Shown here: positions 25,371 to 34,341 of the stretch, piece after piece
Numbering within the stretch: position 1 is the stretch's first letter
Layout: each line of letters opens with the position of its first letter
From: Phenylobacterium sp.
GTDB taxonomy: Bacteria > Pseudomonadota > Alphaproteobacteria > Caulobacterales > Caulobacteraceae
DNA length: 64,000 bases
Direction of reading: 5' to 3'
Assembly: GCF_030679875.1 (NCBI RefSeq)
Contig: NZ_JAUXSP010000006.1
Coordinates: 193,653 to 257,652 of the forward strand
The notes under the pieces: generated by a model
Told to the model about the DNA's origin: nothing
Seen by the model: the letters and a program-made list of their open reading frames with translations, nothing else
Database searches by the model: none
Program-made: the position numbers and the translations under genes

Positions 25371-26183
25371 ATGACTGACGTGACCGTGGCCGCCCCGGCC
25401 CCCAAGAAGGCCAGCGCCTTTCACCTGGAGACCGTGACCTGGGTCCAGCACTGGACCGACAGCCTGTTCTCATTCCGCACGACGCGAGATCCGTCCCTGC
25501 GGTTCTCCAGCGGCCAGTTCGTGATGGTCGGGCTCGAGGTGGACGGCAAGCCGCTGCTGCGAGCCTATTCCATCGCCAGCCCCGCCTGGCACGAGGAGCT
25601 GGAATTCTATTCCATCAAGGTGCCTGACGGCCCGCTGACCTCGCGCCTGCAGAAGATCCAGGTGGGCGATCAGGTGCTGATCGGCCGCAAACCCACTGGC
25701 ACCCTGGTGCTGGACGGCCTGAAGCCCGGCAAGCGCCTCTATATGCTCGGCACCGGCACGGGCCTGGCCCCCTGGCTGTCCCTGGCCCGCGACCCCGATG
25801 TCTATGAGCGGTTCGACGAGGCGATTGTCACCCACACGGTGCGCAATGTGGCCGATCTCAACTATCGCGAACTGTTTGAGGAAGACCTGGCCAAGGACGA
25901 GATCCTCTCTGAGGTGATCGGCGACAAGCTGCGCTATTACCCCACCGTCACCCGGGAGCCGTTCAAGACCCAGGGCCGGATCACTGACCTGATCGCCTCG
26001 GGCAAGCTGTTCGAAGATCTGGGTGTCCCGCCGCTGGATCCGGCCGTGGACCGGCTGATGCTCTGCGGCGGTCCCGGGGTCCTGGCCGACCTGAAGACCA
26101 TGCTGATCGAGCGCGGCTTCGAAGAAGGCTCGATCGCCAAGCCCGGCGACTTCGTCCTGGAAAAGGCCTTCGTCGAGACCTGA
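25371..26183 (+). CDS. fpr: ferredoxin-NADP reductase
   Basis: A 270-residue FAD enzyme. It has the FAD motif RAYSIASPAW, the NADP-binding LGTGTGLAPWLSL, and a C-terminal CGGPGVLADLKTML, ending VLEKAFVE as bacterial subclass I FNRs do. It passes electrons between NADPH and ferredoxin or flavodoxin. The 88-base gap after cysH and the shared strand suggest co-transcription and a role in feeding electrons to CysI. Start 25371 has only a weak GAAAAGACGAAG upstream. Confidence 0.93.
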   Translation: MTDVTVAAPAPKKASAFHLETVTWVQHWTDSLFSFRTTRDPSLRFSSGQFVMVGLEVDGKPLLRAYSIASPAWHEELEFYSIKVPDGPLTSRLQKIQVGDQVLIGRKPTGTLVLDGLKPGKRLYMLGTGTGLAPWLSLARDPDVYERFDEAIVTHTVRNVADLNYRELFEEDLAKDEILSEVIGDKLRYYPTVTREPFKTQGRITDLIASGKLFEDLGVPPLDPAVDRLMLCGGPGVLADLKTMLIERGFEEGSIAKPGDFVLEKAFVET

Positions 26184-26191
26184 GGGACGTG

Positions 26192-26219
26192 GCCCCCTTG
26201 GCCTATTTGGCCGGGGGGC
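26192..26219. terminator. hairpin between convergent fpr and 3D-domain gene
   Basis: Stem of GCCCCC with GGGGGC and then GGCC with GGCC, separated by a small internal loop, with loop TATTT. It starts 9 bases after the fpr stop and spans the stop of the opposing gene. Without a T-run it is only a probable bidirectional terminator. Confidence 0.4.
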
Positions 26220-26685
26220 AACCCTTGAATTCGCCGACCTTGGTGACGGTCAGTTCCGAGAGGTTCAGGGGCATCATCGGCTTCATGGAGGCGCGTCCAT
26301 GGCCGGTATAGAGGTCAATTTTCTCGCCCTTGATCGCGCCGCCGACGTCCGAAGCGTACCAGTAGCCGTCATGCGCGCCCCCGTCGGGCAGGGGCAGGCC
26401 GACCGTCTCCTTGATGAACAGAACGGTGCGGCGGGGGATCAGGTTCTTGTCGATGGCCGCGGTGCGCATGGCCACGACCTTGCAGCCCAGAGAGTCCAGC
26501 GCGCCGACGCCCGCAGCGCCTGCGTGATAGAGCGTGGCGCGCATCCGGTAGGCTGGCGTGCCGGGCAAGCCGCCCGTCACCGCGCCGACAATCAGATCGC
26601 CGATCGGATCACTCGTGGAGGCCTGGGCGCTGGAGGCCAGGGCCAGAAGAGGTAGAGCCGCCAGGGCGGCAAGGCGGCGTCGCAT
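26203..26685 (-). CDS. secreted 3D-domain protein
   Basis: A 160-residue protein with a signal peptide cleaved after SSAQA. The C-terminal ~80 residues match the 3D domain (named for three Asp residues) shared with MltA-type lytic transglycosylases: AMRTAAIDKNLIPRRTVLFI and ASDVGGAIKGEKIDLYTG. The rest of MltA is absent. It may bind or cut peptidoglycan in the periplasm. Two cysteines in the mature part could form a disulfide. Confidence 0.8.
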   Translation of the reverse strand: MRRRLAALAALPLLALASSAQASTSDPIGDLIVGAVTGGLPGTPAYRMRATLYHAGAAGVGALDSLGCKVVAMRTAAIDKNLIPRRTVLFIKETVGLPLPDGGAHDGYWYASDVGGAIKGEKIDLYTGHGRASMKPMMPLNLSELTVTKVGEFKGCPPAK

Positions 26686-26851
26686 GGCGGCGTCATCCTG
26701 CGTCGTGAAGCTGGTGGCCAGTCCGTACCCGGCTGGGGGTCGCCCGGCAACCCGTTCAATTGAGGTCTTCTCGCGGCGCTATGAGTCGATCTGGCTTGGC
26801 GCCCTGCAACGGTCAGATATCACCGAGCGCTGAACGAACGAGGGGACTCAG

Positions 26852-27442
26852 ATGAGCCTGAAGATCTATGGGGATTCCATCTCAGGCAACTGCCTGAAGG
26901 TGAAGTGGACGGCCGAGCGACTCGGGCTCGACTATCAGTGGATCGAGATCGACCTGTTGAAGGGCCAGACCAGGGCCCCGGAGTTCATGGCGATCAATCC
27001 GGCCGGCCAGGTCCCAGTCGTGGTTCTGCCCGACGGCCGGCCCCTGGCTCAGTCCAACGCCATCATCCTGCACCTGGCGGAAGGCTCAGATCTGATCCCG
27101 GCTGACGCCTATGCCCGCGCCCGGATGCTGGAGTGGATGTTCTGGGAGCAGTACAGCCACGAGCCCTATGTGGCGGTGGCCCGTTTCCATGTGGTCTATC
27201 AGGGGCGGGCGGTCGCAGACCTGGATCCGAAGCTGGTGGCCAAGGGCGAGGGGGCCCTGCAACGGCTGGAGGATGGTCTGGCGGACGCTCAATTCCTCGT
27301 GGGCGATCAGCTCAGTCTCGCCGATGTCGCCCTGGTGGCCTATACCCGGCTGGCTGGCGAGGGCGGCTTCGATCTGGCGCGATACCCGAAGGTTCAGGCC
27401 TGGATCGCGCGGGTGGAGACAGCCCTGCCGATCAAGTCCTAG
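26852..27442 (+). CDS. glutathione S-transferase family protein
   Basis: A 196-residue cytosolic GST: thioredoxin-fold N-terminus (KIYGDSISGNCLKVKWTAERL; NPAGQVPVVVLPDGRPLAQSNAIILHLAE) and an all-helical C-terminus (DQLSLADVALVAYTRLAGEGGF). The Ser/Asn near residue 10 is the likely glutathione-activating position. Substrate unknown. A GAGGGGACT ribosome site precedes the start. The S1/P1 nuclease gene follows by 11 bases. Confidence 0.92.
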   Translation: MSLKIYGDSISGNCLKVKWTAERLGLDYQWIEIDLLKGQTRAPEFMAINPAGQVPVVVLPDGRPLAQSNAIILHLAEGSDLIPADAYARARMLEWMFWEQYSHEPYVAVARFHVVYQGRAVADLDPKLVAKGEGALQRLEDGLADAQFLVGDQLSLADVALVAYTRLAGEGGFDLARYPKVQAWIARVETALPIKS

Positions 27443-27453
27443 GAGTTTCCGCG

Positions 27454-28470
27454 ATGCGGATTGCGACGCTTCCCCTCGTCCTGGCGGCCCTTGCCGTTCT
27501 GTCGCCGAGCCAGGCCCTCGCCTGGGGGGGGCATGGGCACCGGATCATCGGGGTGGCGGCCATGGAGGCGCTCCCGGATGATGTTCCGGCCTTCCTGCGT
27601 GATCCGACGGCGATCAGCCAGATCGGCGAACTGAGCCGCGAGCCTGACCGCTCCAAGGGCGCTGGGAAGATCCACGGCTCCAACCGCGACTCCGCCCATT
27701 TCGTCGACATTGATGACGCGGGCCTGGTGATGGGAGGGCCGAGGTTCGAAAAGCCCATAGCGCCGACCCGCGCCGACTATGAGGCGCAGCTGCAGGCGGC
27801 CGGGACGGACAGCTGGAAGGCCGGCTATCTGCAGTACTCCATCGTCGACTCCTACCAGCAGCTGACCCTGGATTTCGCCTATTGGCGGGTCCTGGTCGCC
27901 GCCGAGGCCCGGGAGCGCGATCCCGGCCGCCGGGCCTGGTACGCCGCCGACCGGGCCCTGCGCGAAGGGCTGTTGAAGACCACGATCGGCTCGCTCTCGC
28001 ACTATGTGGCCGACGGCGCCCAGCCCCTGCACACCACGGTCCACTACAATGGCTGGAGCGCGGACTATCCCAACCCCAAGGGCTACACCGCGGCCAAGAT
28101 CCATGGCCTGTTTGAGGGTGAATTCACCCGCGCCAACCTGGGGCTTCCGGAGCTGAAGGGGGCCATGTCGGCCCTGCGAATCTGCGATTGCGCCATCGAG
28201 GACCGGACCGTCGACTACATCCTGGCGGGCTTCTCCCAGGTGGAGCCCTTCTACGCCCTGGAGCAGGCCGGGGGCTTTGCGCCCGCCGACCCCCGGGGCG
28301 TGGCCTTCGTCCTGACCCGCACCAGCGCCGGGGCCTCGGAGCTGCGGGACCTCATCGTCGAGGCCTGGCGCGACAGCGCCGACTCCCAGGTGGGATGGCG
28401 ACCGGTGAAGGTGGTGGATGTCGAGGCCGGCCGGGTCGATCCGTTCGACGCCCTGTTCTCCGTCGACTGA
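27454..28470 (+). CDS. secreted S1/P1 nuclease
   Basis: A 338-residue zinc-dependent nuclease for single-stranded nucleic acids. The signal peptide ends QALA, leaving Trp as the mature N-terminus (WGGHGHRIIG). In this family the N-terminal Trp amine and nearby His are zinc ligands. Further ligands lie in SAHFVDID and SHYVADGAQPLHTTVHYNG. AGGAG precedes the start. It probably scavenges nucleotides outside the cytoplasm. The stop overlaps the Nudix gene start by one base. Confidence 0.92.
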   Translation: MRIATLPLVLAALAVLSPSQALAWGGHGHRIIGVAAMEALPDDVPAFLRDPTAISQIGELSREPDRSKGAGKIHGSNRDSAHFVDIDDAGLVMGGPRFEKPIAPTRADYEAQLQAAGTDSWKAGYLQYSIVDSYQQLTLDFAYWRVLVAAEARERDPGRRAWYAADRALREGLLKTTIGSLSHYVADGAQPLHTTVHYNGWSADYPNPKGYTAAKIHGLFEGEFTRANLGLPELKGAMSALRICDCAIEDRTVDYILAGFSQVEPFYALEQAGGFAPADPRGVAFVLTRTSAGASELRDLIVEAWRDSADSQVGWRPVKVVDVEAGRVDPFDALFSVD

Positions 28471-28922
28471 TGGCGACGGTTCCCCAGTTTGGCGCCCCAG
28501 AGCCCGCCCGTCCCTATCCCGACCGGCCGGTGGCCTTCGGGGTCGGCCTGCGGGAGGGTCTGGTGGCCCTGGTGCGGGTGGAGCCGGCCGACGGACCTGT
28601 GCGCATCGACCTGCCGGGCGGCGGCATCGACCCCGGAGAGACCCCCGAGGCGGCCATGGCTCGGGAATTTGTCGAGGAGACGGGGCTGGAGGTCCGGCCG
28701 CTACATCTTCTGACGCGGGCCGACCATTTTTTCGTCAATGGGGCCGCTGACAGCTTCAACACCCGGGGGTTCTTCTATGCGGTGGAGGTCCTGGCTGAGC
28801 GTCCGGAGCGGAAGATCGAGGCCGACCACAGCCTCTTCTGGCGCAACCCGGATGAGGCGCTCCGCCTGCTGAGCCGCGACAGTCACGCCTGGGCGCTCGC
28901 CTGCTGGCTGCGCCGGGCCTGA
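28470..28922 (+). CDS. Nudix hydrolase
   Basis: A 150-residue protein with a full Nudix box, GGGIDPGETPEAAMAREFVEETGLEV (given here as G..E..REFVEE..G, residues ~50-72). The metal-binding Glu residues are intact. It cleaves a nucleoside diphosphate linked to another group; the substrate is unknown. Its ATG overlaps the nuclease stop (TGATG), indicating coupled translation with the secreted nuclease. Confidence 0.9.
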   Translation: MATVPQFGAPEPARPYPDRPVAFGVGLREGLVALVRVEPADGPVRIDLPGGGIDPGETPEAAMAREFVEETGLEVRPLHLLTRADHFFVNGAADSFNTRGFFYAVEVLAERPERKIEADHSLFWRNPDEALRLLSRDSHAWALACWLRRA

Positions 28923-29007
28923 ACCGCCGTAGCGCCCTGGCGGGCGCGTTGCGCGAATGTCTTCCAGGCTTTAGTGGCTGGCGCACACAACGCCCTCAGG
29001 AGTCGTC

Positions 29008-29913
29008 ATGCCCCAGGCCCAGATCATCGACGGCAAGGTCTATGCCGAACGCGTTCGCGCCGGGGTGGCGCAGGAGGTGGCCCGTCTGCGCCAGGATCAC
29101 GGCTTGCAGCCAGGCCTGGCGGTGATCGTGGTCGGGGACGACGCGGCCAGCCAGGTCTATGTGAAATCCAAGGGCGAGCAGTCCCTGGCCGTGGGGATGC
29201 ATTCGGTGACCCACCGGTTGCCGGGCGACGCCCAGCTGGACGAGCTTCTGCTGTTGATCGCCGGCCTGAACGAGGATCCCCGGGTGCATGGGATCCTGCT
29301 GCAGCTTCCGCTGCCCGGTCATCTGGAGACCCGCGCGGCCCTGGCGGCCATCCATCCGGACAAGGATGTGGACGGTCTGCATGTGGTCAATGCCGGGCGA
29401 CTGGCCAGCGGCGAGCCGGCCCTGACGCCCTGTACGCCGCTCGGCTGCATGATCATGCTGCGGGAGACCCTGGGGGATCTGACCGGCAAGACCGCAGTGG
29501 TTGTCGGGCGCTCGGTCCTGGTGGGGCGGCCAGTGGCGCAGCTGCTGCTGCAGGCCGACTGCACCGTGACCATCGCTCACTCCCGCACCCGTGACCTGGC
29601 CGGGGTCTGCCGACAGGCCGACATCCTGGTGGCCGCCGTGGGCCGGCCGCAGATGATCCGCGGCGACTGGATCAAGCCCGGCGCCACGGTGATCGATGTG
29701 GGCATCAACCGCGTCCCCTTCGACAATCCTGAAAAGGCCGCGGCGGGAAGAACCAAGCTGGTCGGGGATGTAGCCTTCAAGGAAGCCCGCGAGGTGGCTG
29801 GCGCGATCACCCCGGTCCCTGGGGGCGTCGGCCTGATGACGGTGGCCTGTCTGCTGCAGAACACGGTCACCGCCGCCAAGCGACAGGCCGGGCTCGAGCC
29901 ATCTGACGGGTAG
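29008..29913 (+). CDS. folD: bifunctional methylenetetrahydrofolate dehydrogenase/cyclohydrolase
   Basis: A 301-residue FolD interconverting 5,10-methylene-THF and 10-formyl-THF with NADP. It has the catalytic YVKSKGEQS with Lys, the signature [15 protein letters not shown], the Rossmann stretch [18 protein letters not shown], and [15 protein letters not shown] near the C-terminus. A terminator-like hairpin follows. Confidence 0.96.
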   Translation: MPQAQIIDGKVYAERVRAGVAQEVARLRQDHGLQPGLAVIVVGDDAASQVYVKSKGEQSLAVGMHSVTHRLPGDAQLDELLLLIAGLNEDPRVHGILLQLPLPGHLETRAALAAIHPDKDVDGLHVVNAGRLASGEPALTPCTPLGCMIMLRETLGDLTGKTAVVVGRSVLVGRPVAQLLLQADCTVTIAHSRTRDLAGVCRQADILVAAVGRPQMIRGDWIKPGATVIDVGINRVPFDNPEKAAAGRTKLVGDVAFKEAREVAGAITPVPGGVGLMTVACLLQNTVTAAKRQAGLEPSDG

Positions 29914-29936
29914 GGGCGACGCCGAGACGCCGCCCC
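29913..29936. terminator. terminator-like hairpin after folD
   Basis: GGGGCG pairs with CGCCCC and, past one mismatch, CG with CG, around the loop CCGAGA; ATTT follows on the plus strand. It lies between convergent folD and the acetamidase gene and may stop both transcripts. Confidence 0.45.
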
Positions 29937-29943
29937 ATTTCGC

Positions 29944-31041
29944 CTATTCCGTCCAATAAGGCGCAGGCTTCAGGAACAGCTTCTTGGGCACGGTCCCGTA
30001 GATGATCTCCACGCCGTCCACAGCCTCGGCGACGGCGAAGTCCACCGCGATGCTGGAGATGGAATAGGCGTCAGCCTTGGAAATTCCGGCATGCGCCTCC
30101 AGGAAGGCCACCGTATTCTCCACCGACTTCCGCATGGCGTCGTCGAGGTCCTCATCGAGGCCCATCACATAGTAGTTCGCGGCGTCCTCTGCGAAGGGCG
30201 CCGGCATGTCGGCGCCTTTGCCCTTGTGCACGATGAACTGGAGCGTGCCGGTCAGCGAGGCCTCGATGGCGTTGCCCGACACCTCTCCATCGCCCTGGGC
30301 GGCATGGGCGTCGCCTGTGTAGAACAGAGCCCCCGGATTGAAGACCGGCAGGTAGAGGGTTGATCCCACAGTCAGGCGCTTCAAGTCCATATTGCCGCCG
30401 AAGATGCCTGGGGCCCGGGAGCCCACGACGCCGATGGCCGGGTCCGGCGCCACGGCCATGATCCCCAGGAAGGGGATGAGCGGCACCTCGATTTCCGGGG
30501 AAAAGAGCGCCACCTGACGCTCCAGGTCGAACTTCAGGATCTTCTGCACCTGCTCGGTCAGAAGGCCAGGGACGACGCCCCCCGTGCCAGGGCTGTTGAC
30601 CCCGTAAGGCACCCGGTTTTCCAGGTCGACGACCCGGATTTCCAGCATGTCGCCCGGCTCAGCACCCTCCACATAGATGGGGCCGGTGAGAACGTGACCG
30701 CGCCAGCCCTCGCCGGTGCTGGCTGCGGCGATGTCCTTCACATCCTGCAGGATCTCGTCGGCCGTGATGCCGGCCTGGGCGAAATAGGCGACGGGATCAC
30801 TGGTGAGCCCGCCATGGGAGACGGTGTCGATGCGCACAGTCTGTCCCGATGTGATCCTGAGCACAGGCGTGCGGGTCGCCGAGATCGAACCTCGCAGGAC
30901 GGTCTCAGGGGTTGAGCGAAGATAGGCGTCGTGCGCCGCCGGCTGGGCCATGGCAGGTCCACAGAGCGCCATGAGGGCGGCGGCGACAGAAACGTGTCTG
31001 ATCACGAGGCTGGGTCCTTTTCCAATTGTGGGGGGCGACAT
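29944..31041 (-). CDS. exported acetamidase/formamidase family protein
   Basis: A 365-residue protein. An N-terminal signal peptide (hydrophobic stretch VIRHVSVAAALMALCGPAMAQ) precedes the FmdA/AmdA fold, which has HVLTGPIYVEGAEPGDMLEIRVVDL and FYTGDAHAAQGDGEVSGNAIE. Most family members are cytoplasmic, so secretion to the periplasm is unusual. Its start abuts the stop of the TonB-dependent receptor gene with no gap, so the two are probably one operon. It may cut an amide bond in the ligand taken up by that receptor (inference). Confidence 0.85.
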   Translation of the reverse strand: MSPPTIGKGPSLVIRHVSVAAALMALCGPAMAQPAAHDAYLRSTPETVLRGSISATRTPVLRITSGQTVRIDTVSHGGLTSDPVAYFAQAGITADEILQDVKDIAAASTGEGWRGHVLTGPIYVEGAEPGDMLEIRVVDLENRVPYGVNSPGTGGVVPGLLTEQVQKILKFDLERQVALFSPEIEVPLIPFLGIMAVAPDPAIGVVGSRAPGIFGGNMDLKRLTVGSTLYLPVFNPGALFYTGDAHAAQGDGEVSGNAIEASLTGTLQFIVHKGKGADMPAPFAEDAANYYVMGLDEDLDDAMRKSVENTVAFLEAHAGISKADAYSISSIAVDFAVAEAVDGVEIIYGTVPKKLFLKPAPYWTE

Positions 31042-34000
31042 CTAGAAGCTCATCCGCACGCCGGCCTTGAAGGCGCGGCCGACAAGGTCGTAGGGAGAGC
31101 CGCCAAGGCTGATCGCCACAATCGGCGGGTCCTTGTCGAACAGGTTGTCGATATTGAGATAGGCCTGAATCTGCCGGCCGGGCCGATCGACGACCTGATA
31201 GCGCAGGCTGGTGTTCCAGTAGACCGCCTCTGGCCAGACGTTCTTGTTCACGCTGTTGGAAGCGGCCGGGTTGTAGTTCGGGTCTTCCGGCCCCACGAGA
31301 TTGACGTTGTACTTGATGGAGCTGGTGTAGCGGACCATCAGGTTGGCGGTCAGTCGGCCAAGATTGTAGGTGGCCTGGCCGTTCCAGGACCAGGTGGGGA
31401 TCGTGGCGCCGGCATTGTCGGTGTCTCTGACGCCGGCGATGGTCCGCAGGTCGTCGACCCAGGTGCCCAGGGCCCGCACCGTCAGAGAGCCTGGCAGGTC
31501 AAAATTCTCCAGCGGGGCCCGATAGGCCATCTCGATATCCACCCCGTTGGTCTTCAGGGCGTTGAGGTTCAGCTGGGGCACATTGACCCGGGCGACGCCG
31601 ATTGGGCTGCTGGGATCAAGCTCGACAAAGCGGGCGTAGGACTGATCGCCCTGGACCAGCAGGCGGTCGAGGATTTCCTGGACCCCCAGGGTGGCGATGA
31701 CGTCGCGGATCTCGATGTCGTAGTAGTCCACCGAGGCGCGGAAGCCTGAGGCCCATTCCCATGTGGGCTGGATGACCACGCCTAAGGTGGTGGTGTCGGC
31801 GGTCTCCGGGACGAGCTGGTCGTTGCCCACCGTGTTGCTCTTGGTGAAGCCCGAACGGCCGGTGACCCGGTTGACGACGTTGGGATTGCCCTCTGAGCCC
31901 GGATTGAACAGCTCATTGATGTTGGGGGCGCGGATGTCCCGGGAGCGGGTGAAGCGCAGGCGCAGGGCGTCGACGGGCTCCCAGGTGGCGCCGACCTTCC
32001 AGGTGGTGACCGAACCGGAGGTGGAATAGTTGGTCCGCCGCACCGCGCCGTTCAGGTCCAGGGACTGGGCGAAGGGCAGGTCGCGCAGGATCGGCACGCC
32101 CCCTTCGAGATAGGCCTCCTTGACCTCGATCTCACCCGTATAGGTGGGGTAGTTCTGGTTCATCAGCGCGCCGCGCTTGCAGTCGGGGCAGCCGTTCACA
32201 TCGGCGGTGTCCTTGCGCCACTCGAACCCTGTGGCGACGGCCACGGGGCCGGCCGGAAGGCTGAAGAGCTCACCGGCCAGATTGGCCTGGACGGTGTATT
32301 GACGAAGGTCGTTCTTCTGCTGCGACGCGGAATTGAAATAGGCGTTCGCGGCCTTGTTCTGCTCCACATTGGCGCCGAAGATATTGTAGGGCACGCAGCC
32401 GGGGGAGAGGTTGGCGATCCACTTGGCCCGCTCCTCCGGGCGCTGAGCGTTGAAGTGGGGGTTGGTCTCTACGGGACCGCAGGCCGGCTTACCGTCGGGC
32501 CCCGTCACCACGTAGGCCGCCTGGAAGAAGTCAGCTGTACGGGGCGTTCCGCTGAGGTTGGGATTGAAGGTCGCCCGGCCAAGGCCGACGCCCACGTCCC
32601 ATTTCCAGTCGGTGAACACCTTTCCATCGATCCCGAAGTCGGCCTGCAGGCTTTCGGTGCGGTTGCGTGACCGGATTGAGCCGACATCGTCTCGTCGGGT
32701 GGCGCTGTAGGGGATCCGATCGACCCCGGCGGCTCGCATCGCGGCGACCACCGAGGCGGGCAGGAAGGGGTTCGTGATCAGGACCGGGTAGTTGTTGTAG
32801 TTGGGAATCCGCGCGCCGAACGACTGGCCGTAGGTCAGCAGATTGCCATAGTGCAGCTGCGCGAAGGCGTTGATGTCAGGGGTCAGTTCATACTCGACCC
32901 GGGCCAGGGCTGCGCTGCGGTCATAGGCCGGACGCAGGCGCTGGTCGGGGTTCTCCCAGCTGTCGACGGTGCCGCCGATCATCTCGGTGTTCCCCACGAT
33001 CGAGCCGTACTGATACTGGTAGATCCCGCCGTCGGCGTTCCAGGCGGTGCCCCGCAGGGGGCCAGACGGAACCAGGCCATTGGAATTGTAGGCCGAGGTG
33101 AAGACATTGTTGGAAATGATGGTGGCCGGCAGGCCTGCTGGACGGTTGGCCGGAAGAGACAGGACGCCGGGATAGCTTTCCCCCCAGTCGCGGGAGTCCA
33201 TCAGTCCTGAGCCGTTGTTGAGGGTGAAGTCGCCGCCGATGATGAAGTGACCGCGGCCATCGGCGAAGGAGGTCCCATAGGCTGTGGACCCGTTGACCTC
33301 GACATTGTCGCCTTCCTGCGACACGCCGTAGTGCATGTTGACGTCGAGCCCCTCCATCCGGTTGCGCAGGATGAAGTTGACCACGCCGGCCACGGCGTCG
33401 GAGCCATAGGCCGCCGAGGCGCCGCCGGTGACGATCTCCACCCGTTCGATCAGGCTGGTCGGGATGAGATTGGTGTCAAAAAGACCAGTCTGGCCGTCGG
33501 GGACGTGACGGCGGCCATTGAGCATGACGAGCGTCCGCTGCCCGCCCAGGCCGCGCAGATCCAAATTGGCCTTGGAGGCGTTCTGCGCGCCGGTCGAATT
33601 GACGCTGGGGCCGCTGGAGCCGCGGAAGCTCGGAATGTCGCGGACAATTTCGAAGACGCTGGCGGCGGCCCGTTGTTCGATTTCCGCGGCGCCGACGGTG
33701 GTGACCGGGGTCGGGGCCTGGAAGCCGCTCACCTGGAGGCGCGAGCCGGTCACCAGGACTTCGCCGACCTCGACCTCAGCGGCCGCCGGAGCGGGTGGCC
33801 GCGCGGCCTGGGCCGTCTGGATAGGCGCGCTCGGAGCCTGCCAGGCGGTTCTGATCAGCGGCGCCGCCGGCGCTGGCCCAAGGGTGATGGTGCGGCCGTC
33901 GTCGGCGACCACCACGAGATCGGTGCCGGCCAACAGCCCCTGCAAGGCCTGACGGACCGGCAGGTCCCCCTGGACGCCACGGGTCTGCTTGTGCCTCACC

Positions 34001-34194
34001 TGATCGGCGGCGACGAGGATCTGGACCCCGGCTTGGCGGGCGAATTCGGCGATGCCTGACGACGCCGGCTGAGGGGCGACCTGGAAGGGCTGAACCTGCG
34101 CCCACACCGGCGCGGCGGTCAGCATCGCCCCGACGGCGCAGGCGCCAAACAGGCCCCGCCGCCATGCGCTCATCGTCTTGCTATTGGTGCTCAT
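31042..34194 (-). CDS. TonB-dependent receptor with N-terminal signalling (STN) domain
   Basis: About 1050 residues. The signal peptide ends PVWAQ. An STN domain (residues ~40-110) has FARQAGVQILVAADQVRHKQTRGVQGDLPVRQALQGLLAGTDL. An Ala/Pro linker leads to the TonB box and plug (VEVGEVLVTGSR; VEIVTGGASAAYGSDAVAGVVNFILRN), then a large beta barrel ending in Phe. It imports an unknown ligand. The STN domain with adjacent FecR and FecI-like genes makes it a cell-surface signalling receptor. Start 34194 follows GGGGGATAAG; 34224 would lie inside a hairpin. A CPDC pair in a barrel loop could be a disulfide. Confidence 0.93.
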   Translation of the reverse strand: MSTNSKTMSAWRRGLFGACAVGAMLTAAPVWAQVQPFQVAPQPASSGIAEFARQAGVQILVAADQVRHKQTRGVQGDLPVRQALQGLLAGTDLVVVADDGRTITLGPAPAAPLIRTAWQAPSAPIQTAQAARPPAPAAAEVEVGEVLVTGSRLQVSGFQAPTPVTTVGAAEIEQRAAASVFEIVRDIPSFRGSSGPSVNSTGAQNASKANLDLRGLGGQRTLVMLNGRRHVPDGQTGLFDTNLIPTSLIERVEIVTGGASAAYGSDAVAGVVNFILRNRMEGLDVNMHYGVSQEGDNVEVNGSTAYGTSFADGRGHFIIGGDFTLNNGSGLMDSRDWGESYPGVLSLPANRPAGLPATIISNNVFTSAYNSNGLVPSGPLRGTAWNADGGIYQYQYGSIVGNTEMIGGTVDSWENPDQRLRPAYDRSAALARVEYELTPDINAFAQLHYGNLLTYGQSFGARIPNYNNYPVLITNPFLPASVVAAMRAAGVDRIPYSATRRDDVGSIRSRNRTESLQADFGIDGKVFTDWKWDVGVGLGRATFNPNLSGTPRTADFFQAAYVVTGPDGKPACGPVETNPHFNAQRPEERAKWIANLSPGCVPYNIFGANVEQNKAANAYFNSASQQKNDLRQYTVQANLAGELFSLPAGPVAVATGFEWRKDTADVNGCPDCKRGALMNQNYPTYTGEIEVKEAYLEGGVPILRDLPFAQSLDLNGAVRRTNYSTSGSVTTWKVGATWEPVDALRLRFTRSRDIRAPNINELFNPGSEGNPNVVNRVTGRSGFTKSNTVGNDQLVPETADTTTLGVVIQPTWEWASGFRASVDYYDIEIRDVIATLGVQEILDRLLVQGDQSYARFVELDPSSPIGVARVNVPQLNLNALKTNGVDIEMAYRAPLENFDLPGSLTVRALGTWVDDLRTIAGVRDTDNAGATIPTWSWNGQATYNLGRLTANLMVRYTSSIKYNVNLVGPEDPNYNPAASNSVNKNVWPEAVYWNTSLRYQVVDRPGRQIQAYLNIDNLFDKDPPIVAISLGGSPYDLVGRAFKAGVRMSF

Positions 34195-34209
34195 CTTATC
34201 CCCCGTGAC

Positions 34210-34233
34210 TGATGCCGGCTCCATCCGGCGTCA
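34210..34233 (-). repeat. inverted repeat just upstream of the receptor start
   Basis: Nine base pairs (TGACGCCGG with CCGGCATCA, one G-T pair) around a six-base loop, 16-39 bases before the receptor ATG. In the leader it could affect translation. No match to a known element. Confidence 0.4.
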
Positions 34234-34341
34234 GGGGGGAGGACGGCCTGGGGTCACAGTTCCGGGGGAGGCGGCCCGCAGGTCGGCCCATTCCACAGGG
34301 ATCGCTTGAAAATTAGTCAGACGTCGAAGCTTGCGGCGCGA

